DNA of 64,000 nucleotides from Flammeovirga sp. SJP92 (lineage in GTDB: Bacteria > Bacteroidota > Bacteroidia > Cytophagales > Flammeovirgaceae), in assembly GCF_001583495.1 (NCBI RefSeq), contig NZ_LQAQ01000073.1, positions 1 to 64,000 on the forward strand. Direction: 5' to 3'. Below, in pieces: positions 38,001-46,090 of this stretch (position 1 is the first letter of the stretch; every line of letters starts with the position of its first letter). The notes under the pieces are model-generated. The model had not been told where the DNA came from, ran no database searches, and saw nothing but the letters and a program-made list of their open reading frames with translations. A program made the translations under genes and the position numbers.

Positions 38001-41000
38001 TCAACTCTTACTTTGCCACTCAACTTATAAGTTGTACCAATTTTAAGGTCAAAGAAAGCATCACTTGAAGTTTGGAGAAAATCAATCTTTGCGTCATTAT
38101 TGATAAATAAACTCTTAGTTCCTTTGGCATTGTCCGCTACTACATCAGATTGAGTATACTCACTTACACCACCCCAGCCTACAGTAAGTTCTTCTTCAAA
38201 ACTACCATTGGTGATTAATTCTAAACCATAGATACCAGAACTTTTCACTGTAACAGATACCATTACTTCTGGCGAAATATTGTCACCATCAGTTACTGTT
38301 AATTTGAAAACCAATACTTCTTCTGTATCTACTGCAGGTGCTGTGAAAGTAGGCATTACCGCATTAGCATCAGATAGTGTGATTCCTTCAGGAGCCACCC
38401 AGTTGTAAGTCAATGGATTTTCAGTTTGGCTTTCAGAAAGTGAAGCGTCCAATGTTACCACAGTGCCTGTAAATACCGTTTGGTTTTCACCCGCATTTGC
38501 AATTGGAATAACACTTGGGTTGACTGTAATTACGACCTCATCAGATGCTTCTCTTTCTCCAACTTTTGCTGTTAAAGTAAATGTCAGTGTTGTCACTTCT
38601 TCTACAATTGGTGCAGTGAAGGTTGGCATTTTTTCCGTTAAACTTGACAATTCAATACCTTCAGGTGCTGTCCAAGTAAGCATTGCAGATTCAGGAGCAG
38701 TGGCAGAGGCATCTAACGTCACAAGGTCTCCTGCGTCTACCGATTGATCAGTACCTGCTGAAGCGGTGATATTAGCTAAAACAGTAACTTTTACTGATGA
38801 TTGGTAAGAAAGATTTCCAGAAGTTGCCGTTACTGTGAAATCATAAGCAGTTATTTCAGTAATATCTGCTGGGGCAGTGAATGAAGTAGCTTTTTGATCT
38901 GTTGAAGTTAAAGTGATACCTTCTGGAGCACTCCAAGTATAAGTGAAGTCATTGGTTGAATTATGAGAAGCCATTAATTCAACTACCGTTCCTGGTAAAA
39001 CTTCTTGATCTTCACCCGCTGTCAATGTCATTTCAGCATCTGCTATTGCAAGGCTTAAATCATCTAAGTATAATAATTCATCTATTGTCCCACTAGAGCT
39101 TTGGATATTTAACCTTGAGCTTACTTTATCACCAACAACAGCACCTGCTTTGAATGTTTCATCAATTACTAAAATTTTACTAAATGAAACCCATTCGTTT
39201 AATGTAGGGCTCATATCTCCCCAGCTTAAATCGCCTCTTGTGATGGCAAGTTTAGCATTGTCTGAGTCATACCAGTCATTGGCTGGCATTAACCTTAGGT
39301 TGTAAACACTTGTCGTCATTTTGTCTACTCTAATCTTGCCGGTAAATTTGTACGACTTACCTACTTCTAAATCAAAGAAGTTTTCAGGATTTGTTTGAAT
39401 CAAATTCAACTGAGTAGTACTCTCTAGTTTCAAACTATTGGTTCCTTTTGCATCGTCAGCTACTATTTCTGAACGTGTGAAGCTGTCCAATCCTTCCCAA
39501 CCAACATTCAGTTCTTCTTCAAAGCCACCGTTGGTCAATAAGTTCGGTCCGTGTAGGATTGTATTTTTAGCTGTAAATGTAACAGTGGCAGGGTCCGAGT
39601 CATTTTCACCGTCATTGACTACCAAAGTGAAAGCTAGAGGAGTGTCAGACTCCACATTAGGTACTGTAAAAGTAGTAATTCCACTCGTTGGACTTGCCAA
39701 TGTGATACCCTCAGGAGCAGTCCATAAGTAAGTTAGAGGATCTTCATTTTCATCATAAGATTTCAAACCATATAAAGTAACTACTTCGCCTGATTCAACA
39801 GATCTGCCGTAGTTGACTACTGCCACAGGCTTTTTGTTGTCAATAGTTAGCGTTACTTCTTGGTTAATGTCTTGGTTCACTACCACTTGATCCGTAGTCT
39901 CAAGATGTAACTCCTTGTTGATGCTGTATTGATACGTTGCACCTACCAATAAATCGAACATTACCTGACCGTTTTCATCTGTAGTTTCCGTCTGATCATA
40001 TCCATCAGCAATGTATAATCTGAATGTAGCTCCCTCAACAACTTCACTTTTATTATTTTTTACTGTAAATGTAGCAGAATAAGTAGTCACACCATCGGCT
40101 ACCATTGTAATTGTACTAGTTTGAGTTTCCTCGTTAATGACAAATGAATCGGAATACTCTTGATAGCCGTCAGCAGTAATTGTATAGTTATAAGTTCCAT
40201 CTTCTAAAATTGCAGTTACTTTACCTTCCGCGTTTGTTGTATAGTTTACGGATTCGATAGTTACTGTTGCTCCTTCAATCGGATTTACTCCATCTGATGT
40301 AACAATTAAAGGTACTCCAGGGTACTGTTTGATAGAAGAAAATGCTTCAGCAGCAAATCCCTTTAAAACAGGGTAAGAGTTTTCTCTCATCTCCCATGCA
40401 CCGCTTTCAGAAAAGTCAAGATTAGGGAAGTTGCTTTGGTCTGTCATCTCTAATGAAGTAAGTACACTTACGTTCGTGTTCGTGTTGAAATCACCAGACG
40501 TTTTCAAAGCATATAAGCCTGTGTAATTAATATTTTCAGCGGAGCTCATATTGGCATCAGGGATTAATGCTCTTTGATCACCAAGGTTGATGTTTTGACT
40601 TAAAATTGAGTTAGCGTACATATTACTGATATCACCCGCAATACCTGCATCGGAACCCCAATTGTTAGTGATTAAGGTCACATCAGTAATACAGTTGGTC
40701 ACTTGATTTCCATTAATCTGTCCAACAATACCAGCAACATGTCCATTACCTCTCATCGTTCCGCCCAATACAAAACATCTGTCAACAACAGTAGTATTTA
40801 TTGCTAAACCAATAATACCGCCCACCCTTGCTTTTGACTTGTCGGGAGTACTTACATTGATCAAGCCAAGGTTTTTGACAGTGGCATTGTTAGCGTGGCC
40901 CACAAAACCTAAACCAATAGTAGTTTGCTCAGGATTTGCTGTAATGATAAGGTTAGATATCGTGTGGAAATTACCATCAAATGTACCCGAGAAAGATTTA

Positions 41001-41263
41001 TATACACTTCCAGGTAACTCGTAACCGATAGGATAGAACGTTTCACCATCCATATCCAAATCTGCTTCTAATCTATAATGCAGGTCCCATGATTCGTAAG
41101 AAGCTGTAAGTTTGATTAAGTCAGCGTTGGTTTCAATGAGAAAAGGGTCTTCGGCGGTACCACTGCCGGTCCCTGTAAAAGTTTGTGCGTGTGTGTTGCT
41201 CAGAAAGCATAGAAACAACACACTCCAACACATTAATGTGTGTAGACTGTAAAAGTATTTCAT
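35099..41263 (-). CDS. Giant T9SS surface protein with Ig-like and carbohydrate-binding repeats
   Basis: 2054 residues. Signal peptide 1-27. A GLUG-like beta-helix region (about 100-230; GGIIGLAINTT, HVAGIVGQINGN). Two carboxypeptidase-regulatory-like domains (about 320-390 and 395-470). Then many K319L/PKD-type beta-sandwich repeats, each built on NAGEDQ...VTLDAS and TWTAPEGITLS...PTFTAP. Among these are three CBM4/9-like modules of about 160 residues beginning LLTNGGFEEEL (about 571), LITNGSFEEEL (about 1013) and LIVNGGFEEEL (about 1449). The C-terminus (about 1985-2054) is a T9SS type A sorting domain (VSLYPNPATDQ, GIYIIQVKTSN). No catalytic domain. It probably binds algal polysaccharide at the cell surface. 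Own terminator; possible operator upstream at 41374. Confidence 0.8.
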   Translation of the reverse strand: MKYFYSLHTLMCWSVLFLCFLSNTHAQTFTGTGSGTAEDPFLIETNADLIKLTASYESWDLHYRLEADLDMDGETFYPIGYELPGSVYKSFSGTFDGNFHTISNLIITANPEQTTIGLGFVGHANNATVKNLGLINVSTPDKSKARVGGIIGLAINTTVVDRCFVLGGTMRGNGHVAGIVGQINGNQVTNCITDVTLITNNWGSDAGIAGDISNMYANSILSQNINLGDQRALIPDANMSSAENINYTGLYALKTSGDFNTNTNVSVLTSLEMTDQSNFPNLDFSESGAWEMRENSYPVLKGFAAEAFSSIKQYPGVPLIVTSDGVNPIEGATVTIESVNYTTNAEGKVTAILEDGTYNYTITADGYQEYSDSFVINEETQTSTITMVADGVTTYSATFTVKNNKSEVVEGATFRLYIADGYDQTETTDENGQVMFDLLVGATYQYSINKELHLETTDQVVVNQDINQEVTLTIDNKKPVAVVNYGRSVESGEVVTLYGLKSYDENEDPLTYLWTAPEGITLASPTSGITTFTVPNVESDTPLAFTLVVNDGENDSDPATVTFTAKNTILHGPNLLTNGGFEEELNVGWEGLDSFTRSEIVADDAKGTNSLKLESTTQLNLIQTNPENFFDLEVGKSYKFTGKIRVDKMTTSVYNLRLMPANDWYDSDNAKLAITRGDLSWGDMSPTLNEWVSFSKILVIDETFKAGAVVGDKVSSRLNIQSSSGTIDELLYLDDLSLAIADAEMTLTAGEDQEVLPGTVVELMASHNSTNDFTYTWSAPEGITLTSTDQKATSFTAPADITEITAYDFTVTATSGNLSYQSSVKVTVLANITASAGTDQSVDAGDLVTLDASATAPESAMLTWTAPEGIELSSLTEKMPTFTAPIVEEVTTLTFTLTAKVGEREASDEVVITVNPSVIPIANAGENQTVFTGTVVTLDASLSESQTENPLTYNWVAPEGITLSDANAVMPTFTAPAVDTEEVLVFKLTVTDGDNISPEVMVSVTVKSSGIYGLELITNGSFEEELTVGWGGVSEYTQSDVVADNAKGTKSLFINNDAKIDFLQTSSDAFFDLKIGTTYKLSGKVRVDQLNVDAITLRLMPSDGWNNENKMNITREGISWGDAVAVTGEWIDFAKEITINESMGGVAGDVINSKLYFQTPDGANAIVYFDDISLVEKSIDFKLSAGEDITVLGGDEVMLKGMHNSSSMFDYTWEAPAGITLSSTDQMSTSFTAPADLTETTTYTVTFTASINGVDISDEVKVTVLPSLTVNAGEDQNVDAGDLVTLSASSNLEQATITWTAPEGITLSDVNAKTPTFTAPIVTEATNFTLTATATSGENTASDEVVITVNPSVIPVADAGENRVAYVGNVVTLDASGSVSQTENPLTYSWTAPEGITLSDANAVMPTFTAPEVEEPTDFTFKLTVSDGDNTSPEVTVTITVKNSKLRGKELIVNGGFEEELTVGWTGVDNYTRSDVVSTDSKGTNSLLINEDNQIDGVRTKNDSYFDLMIGKTYTLSGRFKLDKMDAEVINFRIMPFDGWPAVGKDNYKISFGKVGITWTDYQAIIGEWIYFEKDILIDADFTAEDVNEGDIVSSRLYMQSPDKANISVYFDDISLVENNIAFELNAGDDVTIQQGGSVELTATQNSSEEFTYTWSAPEGITLSTTDGMTTTATATEELTSAKEYTITLTAQNEMFSATDKVIITVTPEVKVNAGDDQEAMSGATVTLDGSNTTPAEATLTWTAPEGITLSDANASMPTFTAPAVTAETTYTFTLKASYLGAEATDEVSVMVYPQLVANAGADIASFVNEIITLDASATVPANATVTWTAPEGITLSDANAVKPTFTAPEVSEETSYTFTLSASYKEMTSTDEVVVTISPNEVPVANAGEDQVVEIGDVVTLDASASTPETVTFEWMAPEGIELSDATVSNPTFTAPEVTVETTFTFVLKVSLGDVVVLDEVDITVNAPEEIPTSIEDARIVVSLYPNPATDQATIELVENAEISILNLAGATVFTQELRTGKHTLDISTYKTGIYIIQVKTSNTLQSVKLIKE

Positions 41264-41373
41264 TACGTACTAAATAATAGTTGGTTCAAAAAGTGTTTTA
41301 GTTTTTCTGATCAGTACTTAACGATAGAGGAGTATTATTGACCGATCAGAAATGTTACTCAAAGATGTAAATC

Positions 41374-41396
41374 TTACACTAAAAAATAGGGTGTAA
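41374..41396. promoter_or_regulatory. Inverted repeat TTACAC-N11-GTGTAA, candidate operator
   Basis: A spaced inverted repeat about 110 bp upstream of the giant surface protein start. A closely related sequence (GTGTA-N5-TACAC beside a G-run) lies upstream of the GH3 operon at 50133, suggesting a shared regulator. No regulator gene for it is in the window. Confidence 0.45.
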
Positions 41397-41794
41397 AATA
41401 AAAGGCAATAACGGGGGTATATTTTTAATGGTTTGTTCCCTTTTGGTGATTGAAAGGTTGAAATCAGGGTTTTAGGAAGATTTATCTCAAAAATCTGTAG
41501 GTAAAGTTTATTTTTTTTGAAGGATGTAGGGTGTAAAATTTCAATGTGAATTTTGTTGAGGATGGAAAATGAGAATCTGCTTTTTTTAAGAAAAATTAGG
41601 TAATATCCCGTAGTTGGTACACTTTATATTGTTGTGTGGGTAGTTATAAAGTTTTTAGAAATGGAGGTTTTAGTACTAAATTATCATCCATTTTCAATTG
41701 AGATTCTAGCCATTGTTTGATGTTTCCCTTTTAATCTTCCTTCTTCTTCTTTTTTATTACTATTTAATGTTGCATTTTAGTTTAGAATCTAAGA

Positions 41795-41930
41795 AACAAG
41801 AAAATCATTTTAACTGGTTCATTTCATGAAATTCTTCACGCTTTTTCCTTCAAGACTAATTGGGTAGAAAGCCATTGCTAAGAATGATAAGCTCAACACC
41901 ATTTCTTACAGATCATTAGGAATCTCCTGA
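41795..41930 (+). repeat. Dispersed intergenic repeat, copy C
   Basis: Matches copy A from AACAAGAAAATCATTTT through CATGAAATTCTT and CTTCAAG to GATCATTAGGAATCTCCTGA. The last part of the family consensus is missing, replaced by the sulfatase-operon terminator. Confidence 0.65.
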
Positions 41931-41961
41931 AAAAAAAAGGGAGACCATGACGGTCTCCCTT
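41928..41961 (-). terminator. Intrinsic terminator of the GH3-sulfatase-GH2-sulfatase operon
   Basis: A 10-bp stem AAGGGAGACC/GGTCTCCCTT with a 5-nt loop, followed on the minus strand by a run of T. It lies about 50 bp after the stop at 42009. Confidence 0.92.
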
Positions 41962-42008
41962 ACAAACAATTCAAAATATAAATATGTACTAAAGTGCTTA
42001 AAGCAGTA

Positions 42009-43559
42009 CTACATCAATTCTAATTTTTTTGTTTTGCCAAACCCGTCACCTCTTAGCTTTGTGAATTCCTCTAACAATTGTTTTGTCAGCTCAGGTTTTT
42101 CTTTTGCTAAATTGTGTGTTTGAGCACGGTCATTTTTCAAGTTGTACAATTGGATTTCGTTGGCATTACCCAATTCAATGTTCACTTGTTTGTTCAACTT
42201 TTTACCCTTGTAAGGAGGGATTAAAACATAGTCTCCTTTTCTATAAGAAGTTCTTGTAGTTGCTTCTAAGATCAATGAAGTTCTACCTTCTTCATTAGCA
42301 TCTAAGAATGCTCCCAATACATCTTTAGAATCATTGCTTCTAATATCACTGCCCACTAATGATGCTAATGAGTTTAACATATCCATTTGACAAACTAAAG
42401 CATTTGACTTACCAGGCTTGATTTTTCCTTTCCAGTACGTAATAAATGGAACGTGTGCACCAGCATCAAATAAAGAGTATTTACCACCTCTTAAGCCACC
42501 TTTAGGATCATGATTTCCAATCAATTCTACAGCGTCATCATAGTAACCATCATTTAATACCGGACCATTGTCAGAAGAGAAGATAATCATTGTGTTTTCT
42601 TCAATACCAGCTTCTCTGATGGTTTTCATCAACTCCCCAATACACCAATCAGCTTCCATGATTACATCACCTCTTGGTCCCATGCCTGACTTACCTTCAA
42701 AACGAGGGTGAGGTGTTCTTGGAACGTGAGGCTGTTGCATTGTATACGCTAAGAAGAAAGGCTTCTCTGTTTTTGCTTGTGTTTTGATATAGTTTTTCAC
42801 TTTTCCTAAGAAGTGATCCGCCATATCTACATCGCTCCATAAAGCCGACTTGCCACCTTTCATAAATCCAATTCTTGGAATACCATTCACGATAGTATTG
42901 TTATGTCCGTGGTGCCACTTCATAGTGATCAGCTCAGGGTTGTCTTTACCTGTCGGTTGTCCTTCAAAGTTCTTTTTGTAATCAATTTCGATAGGGTCAT
43001 TTTTATCCAAACCTACCACATCACCGTCTTCAATATAAACAGTAGGTACACGGTCTTGCGTTGCCGCCATGATGTAAGAGTGGCCAAACCCTACTTCATT
43101 TGGACCTGGAGAGATATGCTCATTCCAATCTTTGTCATGCGTACCCAAACCTAAGTGCCACTTACCAATAATGGCTGTTTCATAACCAGCTCCTTGAAGC
43201 ATTTTAGGAACTGTCATTTGCTCTGTACTGATCAGCATTGGTGCCGAACCTGGTAAGATTTGAGCATTTTTTCTCCAAGGATATTCTCCCGTAAATGCAG
43301 CATATCTTGATGGTGTACAAGTAGCCGAAGAGGCATATCCATTGCTGAAGTTAATACCACCATTGGCCAACGCATCCATATTTGGCGTGTTGATGGTAGA
43401 TGCACCATTGGCACTGATGTCACCATACCCTAAATCATCCATATAGACAAAGATGATGTTGGGTTTAGTGGATGCTACTTCTTCAGTGGAGGTAGTGTTT
43501 TTTTGGCACCCCAACGCCAGCAGTGACAGAGGGATAAGCCAGAACTTGTTAATCTTCAT
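42009..43559 (-). CDS. Arylsulfatase (S1 family), lipoprotein
   Basis: 516 residues. It hydrolyses sulfate esters, most likely on an algal galactan oligosaccharide. A lipobox (LSLLALGC, Cys18) points to a membrane-anchored lipoprotein. The metal-binding start is NIIFVYMDDLGYGD. The formylglycine site is Cys81 in CTPSRYAAFTG (C-x-P-S-R), and GKWHLG, FFLAYTMQQPHVP and FSSDNGPV supply other active-site residues. It is the last gene of the leftward operon, 10 bp after the GH2 gene. Activation needs a formylglycine-generating or anaerobic sulfatase-maturing enzyme, not seen in the window. Confidence 0.9.
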   Translation of the reverse strand: MKINKFWLIPLSLLALGCQKNTTSTEEVASTKPNIIFVYMDDLGYGDISANGASTINTPNMDALANGGINFSNGYASSATCTPSRYAAFTGEYPWRKNAQILPGSAPMLISTEQMTVPKMLQGAGYETAIIGKWHLGLGTHDKDWNEHISPGPNEVGFGHSYIMAATQDRVPTVYIEDGDVVGLDKNDPIEIDYKKNFEGQPTGKDNPELITMKWHHGHNNTIVNGIPRIGFMKGGKSALWSDVDMADHFLGKVKNYIKTQAKTEKPFFLAYTMQQPHVPRTPHPRFEGKSGMGPRGDVIMEADWCIGELMKTIREAGIEENTMIIFSSDNGPVLNDGYYDDAVELIGNHDPKGGLRGGKYSLFDAGAHVPFITYWKGKIKPGKSNALVCQMDMLNSLASLVGSDIRSNDSKDVLGAFLDANEEGRTSLILEATTRTSYRKGDYVLIPPYKGKKLNKQVNIELGNANEIQLYNLKNDRAQTHNLAKEKPELTKQLLEEFTKLRGDGFGKTKKLELM

Positions 43560-43569
43560 TTGTTAATTA

Positions 43570-46068
43570 TTATAATGATGGTTGAAAAGATATTTTAATT
43601 ATCGCTTCCTGAAGCCCCTCTGACTTTGCCGTTAGAGTGATAGGCGTTTCAGGATTTTTTGCTCCTTGAACAATCGCAAGAGCTAAACCGTTAAACACTT
43701 CCATTTTGTTGCCTTGTAGTGAAGTCAATGAAGCAGCGTCACCATTACCAACACCCGCTAATTTGCCATCACCACTGATTTCAAATTGAATGTTGTTGGA
43801 TGCAGTAGCACAGAAGTTGCCTTTCTCGTCCACCACTTTCACAGTGATATAAGAAAGATCTTTACCATCTGATGCAATCAAACTGCGGTCGGCTTCCAAC
43901 TCAATATGATGCGGTTTGCCTGCTGTTTTGATGGCTTTTCTTGCTACTTCTTTGCCTTTAGTGTAGGCCACTACTTCAATACTGCCCGGAGTATAAGGTA
44001 CTTCCCAGCTTAATCTATATTTTGACATCAACGGACCTTCTTCTTTCCAGTCGCGGTGTGTCATTTTAATTGGCGTAAGGTCTACGCCCTTCACTTTTTT
44101 ACCCATTGATTTTCCATTTACAAAAAGCTCCACTTCTTCAGCGTTTGTAAATGCATGTACTGGAATAATTTCGCCTTCATGACCTTCCCAATTCCAGTGG
44201 GGAAGTACGTGAACCATTGGTTTATCCGTCCACTGACTTTGGTATAAATAGTATCTGTCTTTCGGGAAACCGCATAAATCAGCCGCTCCAAAATAAGAGG
44301 AGTGACTTGGCCAGTCTCCGTTCCAATATCCGTTAGTAGAGTTGTCTTTTCCTCCGTAAGGAGTAGGCTCGCCAAGGTAGTCAAAACCTGTCCACATAAA
44401 TTCACCCAAGATTCTTGGGCTTTTAGCCAGCATATCAAACTCTAAATCTGGAGGATACGCCCAAGGTGGTCCTACCAAGTCATAACTTGTTACTTGATTA
44501 ACTCCTTTAGTGAATGTAGGCTCCACTGGTCTTTCATAATAACCTCTTGAACTCGTACAAGATGAAGTCTCAGAACCATAAACTACCCATTCAGGGTATT
44601 CCTCAAGAATTTTCTCATAACGCATAGGGAAATAATTGAAACCTACCACGTCAATCTCATGTGCCAGTTTATTAACAATAGAGGCAGGGTGATAGTTGAA
44701 ACCTGCTGTTACAGGACGTGACGTATCTTCTGACTTTGTGATTTTAGCCAATCTTCGTGTTTCTTTCCATCCGTCTTTTCTGCCTTGCTCCAAAATTTCA
44801 TTTCCAATACTCCACATAATGATAGACGGGTGATTGCGGTCTCTGCGAATCAAATCACGCAAATCTTGCTCGCTCCATTCCTCCCAGACAGTGTTGTATC
44901 CGTTTTCAACTTTACCGATTTTCCAGTTGTCAAATGCTTCATCAATCACTACCAATCCCATCTCATCACAAAGTTCCAAAAGTACTTTGGCAGGAGGGTT
45001 GTGGCTTGTACGAATGGCGTTGACCCCCATATCTTTCATGATTTGCAACTGTCTTTCTTTTGCTCTTTTATTGACCGCAGTACCTAAAGGACCTTGATCA
45101 TGATGTAGACAAACGCCTTGCAGTTGAATTCTTTTTCCATTTAAAAGGAAACCTTCTTTGGCTAAAAACTCAATCGTTCTAACTCCAAAAGTAGACTCGT
45201 ATTTATCCAGTATTTCATCACCACTTTTAAGTACAGTGATGGCTTTGTAAAGATGAGGGTTTTCCATTGACCATAATACGGGGTTGGAAAGCTTCACATT
45301 TTGGCGGAATGTTTTTTCAGAAGAGGCTTCAATTTTATCTTTTGAAGTAACATCACTTACTTTTTCTCCTTTACTATTGTGGATGGTCGTTTCAATCGTG
45401 ATCAAACTGTTTTTTTCTGACGCATTGACCAAGTCAACATCAATTTCAACACGTGCCGATTTTTCAGTGATGAGTGGTGTTTTGATAAACGTACCATCAA
45501 AAGCAATGTGCACTGGATTTTTGTATTCAATCCAAACATCACGGTAAATACCCGCACCAGGATACCATCTAGAACTTAGATCTACTGGAGCACATTTGAC
45601 AGCAATTGTATTTTCCTCTCCAAATTTAAGATAAGGTGTCATGTCTAGTTCAAAACCGATGTAACCATAAGGTCTTTCACCAATTTTTTGACCGTTGACA
45701 TAGACCTCAGCATTATTCATCACCCCTTCAAAGTGAACAAATACTTTTTGCCCTTCCATTTTAGAAGGAACATCAAAGTCTTTTCTGTACCACGCTTCTC
45801 CATGGAACGGAAGTCCACCACAGCGGGCATTGTAAGCCTTGTCAAAATCACCTTCAATGGCCCAATCGTGAGGCAAGTCCAACGCTCTCCAACTGTCATC
45901 ATTCAGGTCCAGTGCCATTCCATTTTTTAACTCTCCCTTAGAAAACTTCCAGTTGTCGTTAAAACTTATTTCCTCAAGACTGTTGAAGTCCTGCTGAGGG
46001 AGTTGTTGTGAACAGGACATGAGTCCGCACAAAACTCCTATACCTAGATTCTTAAATTTATTCATCAT
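43570..46068 (-). CDS. GH2 beta-galactosidase-family enzyme, lipoprotein
   Basis: 832 residues. Exo-acting glycosidase, likely a beta-galactosidase on galactan oligosaccharides. Lipobox around GLMSCSQ. Sugar-binding domain about 35-190 (DLPHDWAIEG, AWYRKDFDVP, NNAEVYVNGQ), an Ig-like linker domain, then the TIM barrel with RTSHNPP, the acid/base Glu424 in MWSIGNEI and the nucleophile Glu500 in VYGSETSS. C-terminal DUF4982-like (about 610-690, EVELFVNGKSMG) and invasin/Ig-like domains follow. It lies between two sulfatases in one operon, 22 bp after 46091. Confidence 0.9.
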   Translation of the reverse strand: MMNKFKNLGIGVLCGLMSCSQQLPQQDFNSLEEISFNDNWKFSKGELKNGMALDLNDDSWRALDLPHDWAIEGDFDKAYNARCGGLPFHGEAWYRKDFDVPSKMEGQKVFVHFEGVMNNAEVYVNGQKIGERPYGYIGFELDMTPYLKFGEENTIAVKCAPVDLSSRWYPGAGIYRDVWIEYKNPVHIAFDGTFIKTPLITEKSARVEIDVDLVNASEKNSLITIETTIHNSKGEKVSDVTSKDKIEASSEKTFRQNVKLSNPVLWSMENPHLYKAITVLKSGDEILDKYESTFGVRTIEFLAKEGFLLNGKRIQLQGVCLHHDQGPLGTAVNKRAKERQLQIMKDMGVNAIRTSHNPPAKVLLELCDEMGLVVIDEAFDNWKIGKVENGYNTVWEEWSEQDLRDLIRRDRNHPSIIMWSIGNEILEQGRKDGWKETRRLAKITKSEDTSRPVTAGFNYHPASIVNKLAHEIDVVGFNYFPMRYEKILEEYPEWVVYGSETSSCTSSRGYYERPVEPTFTKGVNQVTSYDLVGPPWAYPPDLEFDMLAKSPRILGEFMWTGFDYLGEPTPYGGKDNSTNGYWNGDWPSHSSYFGAADLCGFPKDRYYLYQSQWTDKPMVHVLPHWNWEGHEGEIIPVHAFTNAEEVELFVNGKSMGKKVKGVDLTPIKMTHRDWKEEGPLMSKYRLSWEVPYTPGSIEVVAYTKGKEVARKAIKTAGKPHHIELEADRSLIASDGKDLSYITVKVVDEKGNFCATASNNIQFEISGDGKLAGVGNGDAASLTSLQGNKMEVFNGLALAIVQGAKNPETPITLTAKSEGLQEAIIKISFQPSL

Positions 46069-46090
46069 TCATTCCGTTAATTTCAATTTT

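Larger units (their letters stand above)
41264..42008. other. 745-bp intergenic region with operator, repeat and terminator
   Basis: No supportable ORF. It holds the promoter side of the giant gene with a TTACAC...GTGTAA inverted repeat, a second GGGTGTAAAAT at about 41530, dispersed repeat copy C, and the terminator of the sulfatase operon. Confidence 0.6.

Noticed and set aside
35364-40000. Plus-strand ORFs opposite the giant surface protein (for example at 35982-36308 and 38463-38747)
   Set aside because: They mirror the Ig-like repeats in antisense and recur with the same composition in each repeat; shadows of the real gene.
44785-45930. Plus-strand ORFs of 80-100 codons opposite the GH2 gene
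   Set aside because: They overlap fully with a well-supported GH2 frame containing both catalytic glutamates; shadows.
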